From Ulva prolifera (Eukaryota; Chlorophyta; Ulvophyceae; Ulvales; Ulvaceae): 64,000 bases of DNA. The first letter of the stretch is position 1; every line of letters begins with the position of its first letter. Positions 37,001-52,244 of the stretch are shown here, one piece after another. A program made the translations under genes and the position numbers. The stretch is from assembly GCA_023078555.1 (NCBI GenBank), contig CM041197.1, forward strand, positions 5,477,810 through 5,541,809. Direction: 5' to 3'. The notes beneath the pieces are model-generated. The model saw nothing but the letters and a program-made list of their open reading frames with translations. It made no database searches and had not been told where the DNA came from.

Positions 37001-39435
37001 CAGCGTGAAGAGAATTCGACACATTGGATCAGAGCGCTACTCTAGAACACACTTTTCACAAGACATATGTGTGTGTGACCTTTGCGCACGTCCGTTAAGA
37101 GCAACATGTTTCCCTGTCACCTTGAAGTTGAAAAGTTCACAGGTGCTGAATATGTAATGTATTGGCTCATCGAGAAATGATTTTTCACACGTCGAAGTTG
37201 AGTGCTTTACTACAACACACTTAACACAAGATATAGGTGTGTGTGACCTTTGCGCACGTCTGTTAAAGTGCAACCGGGTTCCCTGTCACCTAAAAGTTAA
37301 AAAGTTCACAGGTGCTGGATATGTAATGTATTGGCTCATCGAGAAAAGATTTTCCACACGTCGAAGTTGAGTGCTTCACTACAACACACTCTTCACATGA
37401 CATAGGTGTGTGTGACCTTTGCGCACGTCCGTTAAGAGCAACATGCTTCCCTGTCACCTTGAAGTTGAAAAGTTCACAGGTGCTGAATATGTAATGTATT
37501 GGCTCATCGAGAAAAGATTTTCCACACGTCGAAGTTGAGTGCTTCACTACAACACACTCTTCACATGACATAGGTGTGTGTGACCTTTGCGCACGTCCGT
37601 TAAAGCGCAACCGGCTTCCTCGTCACCTAGTAGTTGAAAAGTTCACAGGTGCTGGATATGTAATGTATTGGCTCATCGAGAAAAGATTTTCCACACGTCG
37701 AAGTTGAGTGCTTTACTGCAACAGACTCTACACATGACATAGGTGTGTGTGACCTTTGCGCACGTCCGTTAAAGCGCAACCGGCTTCCCCGTCACCTAGT
37801 AGTTGAAAAGTTCACAGGCGCTGTATATGGCATGCATTTACTCATCGAGAAGAGAATTCGACACATTGGATCAGAGCGCTACTCTAGAACACAATATCAC
37901 AAGAAATATGTGTGTATGACCTTTGCGCACGTCCGTTAAGAGCAACATGCTTCCCTGTCACCTTGAAGTTGAAAAGTTCACAGGTGCTGAATATGTAATG
38001 TATTGGCTCATCGAGAAATGATTTTTCACACGTCGAAGTTAAGTGCTTTACTACAACACACTTATTTCAAGATATAGGTGTGTGTGACCTTTGCGCACGT
38101 CCGATAAAGTGCAACCGGGTTCCCTGTCACCTAAAAGTTAAAAAGTTCACAGGTGCTGGATATGTAATGTATTGGCTCATCGAGAAAAGATTTTCCACAC
38201 GTCGAAGTTGAGTGCTTCACTACAACACACTCTTCACATGACATAGGTGTGTGTGACCTTTGCGCACGTCCGTTAAGAGCAACATGCTTCCCTGTCACCT
38301 TGAAGTTGAAAAGTTCACAGGTGCTGAATATGTAATGTATTGGCTCATCGAGAAAAGATTTTCCACACGTCGAAGTTGAGTGCTTCACTACAACACACTA
38401 TTCACATGACATAGGTGTGTGTGACCTTTGCGCACGTCCGTTAAGAGCAACATGCTTCCCTGTCACCTTGAAGTTGAAAAGTTCACAGGTGCTGAATATG
38501 TAATGTATTGGCTCATCGGGAAAAGATTTTCCACACGTCGAAGTTGAGTGCTTTACTACAACACACTCTTCACATGACATAGGTGTGTGTGACCTTCGCG
38601 CACGTCCGTTAAGAGCAACATGCTTCCCTGTCACCTTGAAGTTGAAAAGTTCACAGGTGCTGAATATGTAATGTATTGGCTCATCGAGAAATGATTTTTC
38701 ACACGTCGAAGTTGAGTGCTTTATTACAACACACTTAACACAAGATATAGGTGTGTGTGACCTTTGCGCACGTCCGTTAAAGCGCAACCGGGTTCCCTGT
38801 CACCTTGAAGTTGAAAAGTTCACAGGTGCTGGATATGTAATGTATTGGCTCATCGAGAAATGATTTTCCACACGTCGAAGTTGAGTGCTTCACTACACCA
38901 CACTCTTCACATGACATAGGTGTGTGTGACCTTTGCGCACGTCCGTTAAGAGCAACATGCTTCCCTGTCACCTAGTAGTTGAAAAGTTCACAGGCGCTGT
39001 ATATGGCATGCATTTACTCAGCGTGAAGAGAATTCGACACATTGGATCAGAGCGCTACTCTAGAACACACTTATCACAAGACATATGTGTGTGTGACCTT
39101 TGCGCACGTCCGTTAAGAGCAACATGTTTCCCTGTCACCTTGAAGTTGAAAAGTTCACAGGTGCTGAATATGTAATGTATTGGCTCATCGAGAAATGATT
39201 TTTCACACGTCGAAGTTGAGTGCTTCACTACAACACACTCTTCACATGACATAGGTGTGTGTGACCTTTGCGCACGTCCGTTAAGAGCAACATGCTTCCC
39301 TGTCACCTTGAAGTTGAAAAGTTCACAGGTGCTGAATATGTAATGTATTGGCTCATCGAGACAAGATTTTCCACACGTCAAAGTTGAGTGCTTTACTACA
39401 ACACACTCTACACATGACATAGGTGTGTGTGACCT

Positions 39436-42420
39436 TTGCGCACGTCCGTTAAGAGCAACATGCTTCCCTGTCACCTAGTAGTTGAAAAGTTCACAGGCGC
39501 TGTATATGGCATGCATTTACTCAGCGTGAAGAGAATTCGACACATTGGATCAGAGCGCTACTCTAGAACACACTTATCACAAGACATATGTGTGTGTGAC
39601 CTTTGCGCACGTCCGTTAAGAGCAACATGTTTCCCTGTCACCTTGAAGTTAAAAGGTTCACAGGTGCTGAATATGTAATGTATTGGCTCATCGAGAAATG
39701 ATTTTTCACACGTCGAAGTTGAGTGCTTTACTACAACACACTTAACACAAGATATAGGTGTGTGTGACCTTTGCGCACGTCCGTTAAGAGCAACATGCTT
39801 CCCTGTCACCTTGAAGTTGAAAAGTTCACAGGTGCTGAATATGTAATGTATTGGCTCATCGAGACAAGATTTTCCACACGTCAAAGTTGAGTGCTTTACT
39901 ACAACACACTCTTCACATGACATAGGTGTGTGTGACCTTTGCGCACGTCCGTTAAGAGCAACATGCTTCCCTGTCACCTTGAAGTTGAAAAGTTCACAGG
40001 TGCTAAATATGTAATGTATTGGCTCATCGAGAAATGATTTTTCACACGTCGAAGTTGAGTGCTTCACTACAACACACTCTTCACATGACATAGGTGTGTG
40101 TGACCTTTGCGCACGTCCGTTAAGAGCAACATGCTTCCCTGTCACCTTGAAGTTGAAAAGTTCACAGGTGCTGAATATGTAATGTATTGGCTCATCGAGA
40201 CAAGATTTTCCACACGTCAAAGTTGAGTGCTTTACTACAACACACTCTACACATGACATAGGTGTGTGTGACCTTTGCGCACGTCCGTTAAGAGCAACAT
40301 GCTTCCCTGTCACCTAGTAGTTGAAAAGTTCACAGGCGCTGTATATGGCATGCATTTACTCAGCGTGAAGAGAATTCGACACATTGGATCAGAGCGCTAC
40401 TCTAGAACACACTTGTCACAAGACATATGTGTGTGTGACCTTTGCGCACGTCCGTTAAGAGCAACATGTTTCCCTGTCACCTTGAAGTTAAAAGGTTCAC
40501 AGGTGCTGAATATGTAATGTATTGGCTCATCGAGAAATGATTTTTCACACGTCGAAGTTGAGTGCTTTACTACAACACACTTAACACAAGATATAGGTGT
40601 GTGTGACCTTTGCGCACGTCCGTTAAGAGCAACATGCTTCCCTGTCACCTTGAAGTTGAAAAGTTCACAGGTGCTGAATATGTAATGTATTGGCTCATCG
40701 AGACAAGATTTTCCACACGTCAAAGTTGAGTGCTTTACTACAACACACTCTTCACATGACATAGGTGTGTGTGACCTTTGCGCACGTCCGTTAAGAGCAA
40801 CATGCTTCCCTGTCACCTTGAAGTTGAAAAGTTCACAGGTGCTAAATATGTAATGTATTGGCTCATCGAGAAATGATTTTTCACACGTCGAAGTTGAGTG
40901 CTTCACTACAACACACTCTACACATGACATAGGTGTGTGTGACCTTTGCGCACGTCCGTTAAAGCGCAACCGGCGTCCCTGTCACCTAGTAGTTGAAAAG
41001 TTCACAGGCGCTGTATATGGCATGCATTTACTCAGCGTGAAGAGAATTCGACACATTGGATCAGAGCGCTACTCTAGAACACACTTTTCACAAGACATAT
41101 GTGTGTGTGACCTTTGCGCACGTCCGTTAAGAGCAACATGTTTCCCTGTCACCTTGAAGTTAAAAAGTTCACAGGTGCTGGATATGTAATGTATTGGCTC
41201 ATCGAGAAAAGATTTTCCACACGTCGAAGTTGAGTGCTTCACTACAACACACTCTTCACATGACATAGGTGTGTGTGACCTTTGCGCACGTCCGTTAAGA
41301 GCAACATGCTTCCCTGTCACCTTGAAGTTGAAAAGTTCACAGGTGCTGAATATGTAATGTATTGGCTCATCGAGAAATTATTTTTCACACGTCGAAGTTG
41401 AGTGCTTTACTACAACACACTTAACACAAGATATAGGTGTGTGTGACCTTTGCGCACGTCCGTTAAAGTGCAACCGGGTTCCCTGTCACCTAAAAGTCAA
41501 AAAGTTCACAGGTGCTGGATATGTAATGTATTGGCTCATCGAGAAAAGATTTTCCACACGTCGAAGTTGAGTGCTTCACTACAACACACTCTTCACATGA
41601 CATAGGTGTGTGTGACCTTTGCGCACGTCCGTTAAGAGCAACATGCTTCCCTGTCACCTTGAAGTTGAAAAGTTCACAGGTGCTGAATATGTAATGTATT
41701 GGCTCATCGAGAAAAGATTTTCCACACGTCGAAGTTGAGTGCTTCACTACAACACACTCTTCACATGACATAGGTGTGTGTGACCTTTGCGCACGTCCGT
41801 TAAGAGCAACATGCTTCCCTGTCACCTTGAAGTTGAAAAGTTCACAGGTGCTGAATATGTAATGTATTGGCTCATCGAGAAAAGATTTTCCACACGTCGA
41901 AGTTGAGTGCTTTACTACAACACACTCTTCACATGACATAGGTGTGTGTGACCTTTGCGCACGTCCGTTAAGAGCAACATGCTTCCCTGTCACCTTGAAC
42001 TTGAAAAGTTCACAGGTGCTGAATATGTAATGTATTGGCTCATCGAGACAAGATTTTCCACACGTCAAAGTTGAGTGCTTTACTACAACACACTCTACAC
42101 ATGACATAGGTGTGTGTGACCTTTGCGCACGTCCGTTAAGAGCAACATGCTTCCCTGTCACCTAGTAGTTGAAAAGTTCACAGGCGCTGTATATGGCATG
42201 CATTTACTCAGCGTGAAGAGAATTCGACACATTGGATCAGAGCGCTACTCTAGAACACACTTATCACAAGACATATGTGTGTGTGACCTTTGCGCACGTC
42301 CGTTAAGAGCAACATGTTTCCCTGTCACCTTGAAGTTAAAAGGTTCACAGGTGCTGAATATGTAATGTATTGGCTCATCGAGAAATGATTTTTCACACGT
42401 CGAAGTTGAGTGCTTTACTA
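39436..42420. repeat. Repeated 839-bp and 1849-bp units
   Basis: The private variant gaagttaaaaggttcac appears at about 39647, 40486 and 42331 (offsets 839 and 1845-1849). Each is preceded by the same a-type monomer with x or y left halves and followed by acttaacacaagatatagg. This marks copies of a five-monomer unit, with a longer expanded version to its right. Confidence 0.7.
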
Positions 42421-45157
42421 CAACACACTTAACACAAGATATAGGTGTGTGTGACCTTTGCGCACGTCCGTTAAGAGCAACATGCTTCCCTGTCACCTTG
42501 AAGTTGAAAAGTTCACAGGTGCTGAATATGTAATGTATTGGCTCATCGAGAAATGATTTTTCACACGTCGAAGTTGAGTGCTTCACTACAACACACTCTT
42601 CACATGACATAGGTGTGTGTGACCTTTGCGCACGTCCGTTAAGAGCAACATGCTTCCCTGTCACCTTGAAGTTGAAAAGTTCACAGGTGCTGAATATGTA
42701 ATGTATTGGCTCATCGAGACAAGATTTTCCACACGTCAAAGTTGAGTGCTTTACTACAACACACTCTTCACATGACATAGGTGTGTGTGACCTTTGCGCA
42801 CGTCCGTTAAGAGCAACATGCTTCCCTGTCACCTTGAAGTTGAAAAGTTCACAGGTGCTAAATATGTAATGTATTGGCTCATCGAGAAATGATTTTTCAC
42901 ACGTCGAAGTTGAGTGCTTCACTACAACACACTCTACACATGACATAGGTGTGTGTGACCTTTGCGCACGTCCGTTAAGAGCAACATGCTTCCCTGTCAC
43001 CTTGAAGTTGAAAAGTTCACAGGTGCTGAGTATGTAATGTATTGGCTCATCGAGAAAAGATTTTCCACACGTCGAAGTTGAGTGCTTCACTACAACACAC
43101 TCTTCACATGACATAGGTGTGTGTGACCTTTGCGCACGTCCGTTAAGAGCAACATGCTTCCCTGTCACCTTGAAGTTGAAAAGTTCACAGGTGCTGAATA
43201 TGTAATGTATTGGCTCATCGAGAAAGGATTTTCCACACGTCGAAGTTGAGTGCTTTACTGCAACAGACTCTACACATGACATAGGTGTGTGTGACCTTTG
43301 CGCACGTCCGTTAAAGCGCAACCGGCTTCCCCGTCACCTAGTAGTTGAAAAGTTCACAGGCGCTGTATATGGCATGCATTTACTCAGCGTGAAGAGAATT
43401 CGACACATTGGATCAGAGCGCTACTCTACAACACACTCTACACATGACATAGGTGTGTGTGACCTTTGCGCACGTCCGTTAAGAGCAACATGCTTCCCTG
43501 TCACCTTGAAGTTGAAAAGTTCACAGGTGCTGAGTATGTAATGTATTGGCTCATCGAGAAAAGATTTTCCACACGTCGAAGTTGAGTGCTTCACTACAAC
43601 ACACTCTTCACATGACATAGGTGTGTGTGACCTTTGCGCACGTCCGTTAAGAGCAACATGCTTCCCTGTCACCTTGAAGTTGAAAAGTTCACAGGTGCTG
43701 AATATGTAATGTATTGGCTCATCGAGAAAGGATTTTCCACACGTCGAAGTTGAGTGCTTTACTGCAACAGACTCTACACATGACATAGGTGTGTGTGACC
43801 TTTGCGCACGTCCGTTAAAGCGCAACCGGCTTCCCCGTCACCTAGTAGTTGAAAAGTTCACAGGCGCTGTATATGGCATGCATTTACTCATCGAGAAGAG
43901 AATTCGACACATTGGAACAGAGCGCTCCTCTAGAACACACTTATCACAAGACATAGGTGTGTGTGACCTTTGCGCACGTCCGTTAAGAGCAACATGTTTC
44001 CCTGTCACCTTGAAGTTGAAAAGTTCACAGGTGCTGGATATGTAATGTATTGGCTCATCGAGAAATGATTTTCCACACGTCGAAGTTGAGTGCTTCACTA
44101 CACCACACTCTTCACATGACATAGGTGTGTGTGACCTTTGCGCACGTCCGTTAAGAGCAACATGCTTCCCTTTCACCTAGTAGTTGAAAAGTTCACAGGC
44201 GCTGTATATGGCATGCATTTACTCAGCGTGAAGAGAATTCGACACATTGGATCAGAGCGCTACTCTAGAACACACTTATCACAAGACATATGTGTGTGTG
44301 ACCTTTGCGCACGTCCGTTAAGAGCAACATGTTTCCCTATCACCTTGAAGTTGAAAAGTTCACAGGTGCTGGATATGTAATGTATTGGCTCATCGAGAAA
44401 TGATTTTCCACACGTCGAAGTTGAGTGCTTCACTACACCACACTCTTCACATGACATAGGTGTGTGTGACCTTTGCGCACGTCCGTTAAGAGCAACATGC
44501 TTCCCTGTCACCTTGAAGTTGAAAAGTTCACAGGTGCTGAATATGTAATGTATTGGCTCATCGAGAAATGATTTTCCACACGTTGAAGTTGAGTGCTTCA
44601 CTACACCACACTCTTCACATGACATAGGTGTGTGTGACCTTTGCGCACGTCCGTTAAGAGCAACATGCTTCCCTGTCACCTTGAAGTTGAAAAGTTCACA
44701 GGTGCTAAATATGTAATGTATTGGCTCATCGAGAAATGATTTTTCACACGTCGAAGTTGAGTGCTTCACTACAACACACTCTACACATGACATAGGTGTG
44801 TGTGACCTTTGCGCACGTCCGTTAAAGCGCAACCGGCGTCCCTGTCACCTAGTAGTTGAAAAGTTCACAGGCGCTGCATATGGCATGCATTTACTCAGCG
44901 TGAAGAGAATTCGACACATTGGATCAGAGCGCTACTCTAGAACACACTTTTCACAAGACATATGTGTGTGTGACCTTTGCGCACGTCCGTTAAGAGCAAC
45001 ATGTTTCCGTGTCACCTTGAAGTTGAAAAGTTCACAGGTGCTAGATATGTAATGTATTGGCTCATCGAGAAATGATTTTTCACACGTCGAAGTTGAGTGC
45101 TTTACTACAACACACTTAACACAGGATATAGGTGTGTGTGACCTTTGCGCACGTCCG

Positions 45158-48100
45158 TTAAAGCGCAACCGGGTTCCCTGTCACCTTGAAGTTGAAAAGT
45201 TCACAGGTGCTGGATATGTAATGTATTGGCTCATCGAGAAATGATTTTCCACACGTCGAAGTTGAGTGCTTCACTACACCACACTCTTCACATGACATAG
45301 GTGTGTGTGACCTTTGCGCACGTCCGTTAAGAGCAACATGCTTCCCTGTCACCTAGTAGTTGAAAAGTTCACAGGCGCTGTATATGGCATGCATTTACTC
45401 AGCGTGAAGAGAATTCGACACATTGGATCAGAGCGCTACTCTAGAACACACTTATCACAAGACATATGTGTGTGTGACCTTTGCGCACGTCCGTTAAGAG
45501 CAACATGTTTCCCTGTCACCTTGAAGTTGAAAAGTTCACAGGTGCTGGATATGTAATGTATTGGCTCATCGAGAAATGATTTTCCACACGTCGAAGTTGA
45601 GTGCTTCACTACACCACACTCTTCACATGACATAGGTGTGTGTGACCTTTGCGCACGTCCGTTAAGAGCAACATGCTTCCCTGTCACCTAGTAGTTGAAA
45701 AGTTCACAGGCGCTATATATGGCATGCATTTACTCAGCGTGAAGAGAATTCGACACATTGGATCAGAGCGCTACTCTAGAACACACTTATCACAAGACAT
45801 ATGTGTGTGTGACCTTTGCGCACGTCCGTTAAGAGCAACATGTTTCCCTGTCACCTTGAAGTTGAAAAGTTCACAGGTGCTGGATATGTAATGTATTGGC
45901 TCATCGAGAAATGATTTTCCACACGTCGAAGTTGAGTGCTTCACTACACCACACTCTTCACATGACATAGGTGTGTGTGACCTTTGCGCACGTCCGTTAA
46001 GAGCAACATGCTTCCCTGTCACCTAGTAGTTGAAAAGTTCACAGGCGCTGAATATGTAATGTATTGGCTCATCGAGAAAAGATTTTCCACACGTCGAAGT
46101 TGAGTGCTTCACTACAACACACTCTTCACATGACATAGGTGTGTGTGACCTTTGCGCACGTCCGTTAAGAGCAACATGCTTCCCTGTCACCTTGAAGTTG
46201 AAAAGTTCACAGGTGCTGAATATGTAATGTATTGGCTCATCGAGAAAAGATTTTCCACACGTCGAAGTTGAGTGCTTTACTACAACACACTCTTCACATG
46301 ACATAGGTGTGTGTGACCTTTGCGCACGTCCGTTAAGAGCAACATGCTTCCCTGTCACCTTGAAGTTGAAAAGTTCACAGGTGCTGAATATGTAATGTAT
46401 TGGCTCATCGAGACAAGATTTTCCACACGTCAAAGTTGAGTGCTTTACTACAACACACTCTTCACATGACATAGGTGTGTGTGACCTTTGCGCACGTCCG
46501 TTAAGAGCAACATGCTTCCCTGTCACCTTGAAGTTGAAAAGTTCACAGGTGCTAGATATGTAATGTATTGGCTCATCGAGAAATGATTTTTCACACGTCG
46601 AAGTTGAGTGCTTTACTACAACACACTTAACACAAGATATAGGTGTGTGTGACCTTTGCGCACGTCCGTTAAAGCGCAACCGGGTTCCCTGTCACCTTGA
46701 AGTTGAAAAGTTCACAGGTGCTGGATATGTAATGTATTGGCTCATCGAGAAATGATTTTCCACACGTCGAAGTTGAGTGCTTCACTACACCACACTCTTC
46801 ACATGACATAGGTGTGTGTGACCTTTGCGCACGTCCGTTAAGAGCAACATGCTTCCCTGTCACCTAGTAGTTGAAAAGTTCACAGGCGCTGTATATGGCA
46901 TGCATTTACTCAGCGTGAAGAGAATTCGACACATTGGATCAGAGCGCTACTCTAGAACACACTTATCACAAGACATATGTGTGTGTGACCTTTGCGCACG
47001 TCCGTTAAGAGCAACATGTTTCCCTGTCACCTTGAAGTTGAAAAGTTCACAGGTGCTGGATATGTAATGTATTGGCTCATCGAGAAAAGATTTTCCACAC
47101 GTCGAAGTTGAGTGCTTCACTACAACACACTCTTCACATGACATAGGTGTGTGTGACCTTTGCGCACGTCCGTTAAGAGCAACATGCTTCCCTGTCACCT
47201 TGAAGTTGAAAAGTTCACAGGTGCTGAATATGTAATGTATTGGCTCATCGAGAAAAGATTTTCCACACGTCGAAGTTGAGTGCTTCACTACAACACACTC
47301 TTCACATGACATAGGTGTGTGTGACCTTTGCGCACGTCCGTTAAGAGCAACATGCTTCCCTGTCACCTTGAAGTTGAAAAGTTCACAGGTGCTGAATATG
47401 TAATGTATTGGCTCATCGAGAAAAGATTTTCCACACGTCGAAGTTGAGTGCTTTACTACAACACACTCTTCACATGACATAGGTGTGTGTGACCTTTGCG
47501 CACGTCCGTTAAGAGCAACATGCTTCCCTGTCACCTTGAAGTTGAAAAGTTCACAGGTGCTGAATATGTAATGTATTGGCTCATCGAGACAAGATTTTCC
47601 ACACGTCAAAGTTGAGTGCTTTACTACAACACACTCTTCACATGACATAGGTGTGTGTGACCTTTGCGCACGTCCGTTAAGAGCAACATGCTTCCCTGTC
47701 ACCTTGAAGTTGAAAAGTTCACAGGTGCTAGATATGTAATGTATTGGCTCATCGAGAAATGATTTTTCACACGTCGAAGTTGAGTGCTTTACTACAACAC
47801 ACTTAACACAAGATATAGGTGTGTGTGACCTTTGCGCACGTCCGTTAAAGCGCAACCGGGTTCCCTGTCACCTTGAAGTTGAAAAGTTCACAGGTGCTGG
47901 ATATGTAATGTATTGGCTCATCGAGAAATGATTTTCCACACGTCGAAGTTGAGTGCTTCACTACACCACACTCTTCACATGACATAGGTGTGTGTGACCT
48001 TTGCGCACGTCCGTTAAGAGCAACATGCTTCCCTGTCACCTAGTAGTTGAAAAGTTCACAGGCGCTGTATATGGCATGCATTTACTCAGCGTGAAGAGAA

Positions 48101-50600
48101 TTCGACACATTGGATCAGAGCGCTACTCTAGAACACACTTATCACAAGACATATGTGTGTGTGACCTTTGCGCACGTCCGTTAAGAGCAACATGTTTCCC
48201 TGTCACCTTGAAGTTGAAAAGTTCACAGGTGAGCAACATGCTTCCCTGTCACCTTGAAGTTGAAAAGTTCACAGGTGCTGAATATGTAATGTATTGGCTC
48301 ATCGAGAAAAGATTTTCCACACGTCGAAGTTGAGTGCTTTACTACAACACACTCTTCACATGACATAGGTGTGTGTGACCTTTGCGCACGTCCGTTAAGA
48401 GCAACATGCTTCCCTGTCACCTTGAAGTTGAAAAGTTCACAGGTGCTGAATATGTAATGTATTGGCTCATCGAGAAAAGATTTTCCACACGTCGAAGTTG
48501 AGTGCTTCACTACAACACACTCTTCACATGACATAGGTGTGTGTGACCTTTGCGCACGTCCGTTAAGAGCAACATGCTTCCCTGTCACCTTGAAGTTGAA
48601 AAGTTCACAGGTGCTGAATATGTAATGTATTGGCTCATCGAGAAAAGATTTTCCACACGTCGAAGTTGAGTGCTTTACTACAACACACTCTTCACATGAC
48701 ATAGGTGTGTGTGACCTTTGCGCACGTCCGTTAAGAGCAACATGCTTCCCTGTCACCTTGAAGTTGAAAAGTTCACAGGTGCTAGATATGTAATGTATTG
48801 GCTCATCGAGAAATGATTTTTCACACGTCGAAGTTGAGTGCTTTACTACAACACACTTAACACAAGATATAGGTGTGTGTGACCTTTGCGCACGTCCGTT
48901 AAAGCGCAACCGGGTTCCCTGTCACCTTGAAGTTGAAAAGTTCACAGGTGCTGGATATGTAATGTATTGGCTCATCGAGAAATGATTTTCCACACGTCGA
49001 AGTTGAGTGCTTCACTACACCACACTCTTCACATGACATAGGTGTGTGTGACCTTTGCGCACGTCCGTTAAGAGCAACATGCTTCCCTGTCACCTAGTAG
49101 TTGAAAAGTTCACAGGCGCTGTATATGGCATGCATTTACTCAGCGTGAAGAGAATTCGACACATTGGATCAGAGCGCTACTCTAGAACACACTTATCACA
49201 AGACATATGTGTGTGTGACCTTTGCGCACGTCCGTTAAGAGCAACATGTTTCCCTGTCACCTTGAAGTTGAAAAGTTCACAGGTGCTGGATATGTAATGT
49301 ATTGGCTCATCGAGAAAAGATTTTCCACACGTCGAAGTTGAGTGCTTCACTACAACACACTCTTCACATGACATAGGTGTGTGTGACCTTTGCGCACGTC
49401 CGTTAAGAGCAACATGCTTCCCTGTCACCTTGAAGTTGAAAAGTTCACAGGTGCTGAATATGTAATGTATTGGCTCATCGAGAAAAGATTTTCCACACGT
49501 CGAAGTTGAGTGCTTCACTACAACACACTCTTCACATGACATAGGTGTGTGTGACCTTTGCGCACGTCCGTTAAGAGCAACATGCTTCCCTGTCACCTAG
49601 TAGTTGAAAAGTTCACAGGCGCTGTATATGGCATGCATTTACTCAGCGTGAAGAGAATTCGACACATTGGATCAGAGCGCTACTCTAGAACACACTTATC
49701 ACAAGACATATGTGTGTGTGACCTTTGCGCACGTCCGTTAAGAGCAACATGTTTCCCTGTCACCTTGAAGTTGAAAAGTTCACAGGTGCTGGATATGTAA
49801 TGTATTGGCTCATCGAGAAATGATTTTCCACACGTCGAAGTTGAGTGCTTCACTACACCACACTCTTCACATGACATAGGTGTGTGTGACCTTTGCGCAC
49901 GTCCGTTAAGAGCAACATGCTTCCCTGTCACCTAGTAGTTGAAAAGTTCACAGGCGCTGTATATGGCATGCATTTACTCAGCGTGAAGAGAATTCGACAC
50001 ATTGGATCAGAGCGCTACTCTAGAACACACTTATCACAAGACATATGTGTGTGTGACCTTTGCGCACGTCCGTTAAGAGCAACATGTTTCCCTGTCACCT
50101 TGAAGTTGAAAAGTTCACAGGTGCTGGATATGTAATGTATTGGCTCATCGAGAAATGATTTTCCACACGTCGAAGTTGAGTGCTTCACTACACCACACTC
50201 TTCACATGACATAGGTGTGTGTGACCTTTGCGCACGTCCGTTAAGAGCAACATGCTTCCCTGTCACCTAGTAGTTGAAAAGTTCACAGGCGCTGTATATG
50301 GCATGCATTTACTCAGCGTGAAGAGAATTCGACACATTGGATCAGAGCGCTACTCTAGAACACACTTATCACAAGACATATGTGTGTGTGACCTTTGCGC
50401 ACGTCCGTTAAGAGCAACATGTTTCCCTGTCACCTTGAAGTTGAAAAGTTCACAGGTGCTAGATATGTAATGTATTGGCTCATCGAGAAAAGATTTTCCA
50501 CACGTCGAAGTTGAGTGCTTTACTGCAACAGACTCTACACATGACATAGGTGTGTGTGACCTTTGCGCACGTCCGTTAAAGCGCAACCGGCTTCCCCGTC
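45158..50600. repeat. Higher-order units of 1511, 1176, 1054 and 335 bp
   Basis: The marker cgcaaccgggttccctgtcacc occurs at about 45167, 46677, 47854 and 48908, giving unit lengths of about 1511, 1176 and 1054 bp. The 1054-bp unit contains a 120-bp deletion at about 48231. Between 49558 and 50470 the order is a strict a-b dimer of 335 bp repeated almost perfectly (starts near 49558, 49893 and 50228). Confidence 0.75.
48184..48250. repeat. 120-bp deletion junction within a monomer
   Basis: The motif gagcaacatg occurs at about 48184 and again 48 bp later, instead of the usual 168. The sequence joins tcacaggt directly to gagcaacatgcttcc, removing the whole right half and part of the next left half. 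It also creates a hybrid frame on each strand. Confidence 0.85.
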
Positions 50601-52244
50601 ACCTAGTAGTTGAAAAGTTCACAGGCGCTGTATATGGCATGCATTTACTCATCGAGAAGAGAATTCGACACATTGGATCAGAGCACTCCTCTAGAACACA
50701 CTTATCACAAGAAATATGAGTGTATGACCTTTGCGCACGTCCGTTAAGAGCAACATGCTTCCCTGTCACCTTGAAGTTGAAAAGTTCACAGGTGCTGAAT
50801 ATGTAATGTATTGGCTCATCGAGAGATGATTTTTCACACGTCGAAGTTGAGTGCTTTACTACAACACACTTAACACAAGATATAGGTGTGTGTGACCTTT
50901 GCGCACGTCCGTTAAAGTGCAACCGGGTTCCCTGTCACCTAAAAGTTAAAAAGTTCACAGGTGCTGGATATGTAATGTATTGGCTCATCGAGAAAAGATT
51001 TTCCACACGTCGAAGTTGAGTGCTTCACTACAACACACTCTTCACATGACATAGGTGTGTGTGACCTTTGCGCACGTCCGTTAAGAGCAACATGCTTCCC
51101 TGTCACCTTGAAGTTGAAAAGTTCACAGGTGCTGAATATGTAATGTATTGGCTCATCGAGAAATGATTTTTCACACGTCGAAGTTGAGTGCTTCACTACA
51201 ACACACTCTTCACATGACATAGGTGTGTGTGACCTTTGCGCACGTCCGTTAAGAGCAACATGCTTCCCTGTCACCTTGAAGTTGAAAAGTTCACAGGTGC
51301 TGAATATGTAATGTATTGGCTCATCGAGAAAAGATTTTCCACACGTCGAAGTTGAGTGCTTTACTACAACACACTCTTCACATGACATAGGTGTGTGTGA
51401 CCTTTGCGCACGTCCGTTAAGAGCAACATGCTTCCCTGTCACCTTGAAGTTGAAAAGTTCACAGGTGCTAAATATGTAATGTATTGGCTCATCGAGAAAT
51501 GATTTTTCACACGTCGAAGTTGAGTGCTTCACTACAACACACTCTTCACATGACATAGGTGTGTGTGACCTTTGCGCACGTCCGTTAAGAGCAACATGCT
51601 TCCCTGTCACCTTGAAGTTGAAAAGTTCACAGGTGCTGAATATGTAATGTATTGGCTCATCGAGAAATGATTTTTCACACGTCGAAGTTGAGTGCTTCAC
51701 TACAACACACTCTTCACATGACATAGGTGTGTGTGACCTTTGCGCACGTCCGTTAAGAGCAACATGCTTCCCTGTCACCTTGAAGTTGAAAAGTTCACAG
51801 GTGCTGAATATGTAATGTATTGGCTCATCGAGACAAGATTTTCCACACGTCAAAGTTGAGTGCTTTACTACAACACACTCTTAACATGACATAGGTGTGT
51901 GTGACCTTTGCGCACGTCCGTTAAGAGCAACATGCTTCCCTGTCACCTTGAAGTTGAAAAGTTCACAGGTGCTAAATATGTAATGTATTGGCTCATCGAG
52001 AAATGATTTTTCACACGTCGAAGTTGAGTGCTTCACTACAACACACTCTACACATGACATAGGTGTGTGTGACCTTTGCGCACGTCCGTTAAAGCGCAAC
52101 CGGGTTCCCTGTCACCTTGAAGTTGAAAAGTTCACAGGTGCTGGATATGTAATGTATTGGCTCATCGAGAAATGATTTTCCACACGTCGAAGTTGAGTGC
52201 TTCACTACACCACACTCTTCACATGACATAGGTGTGTGTGACCT

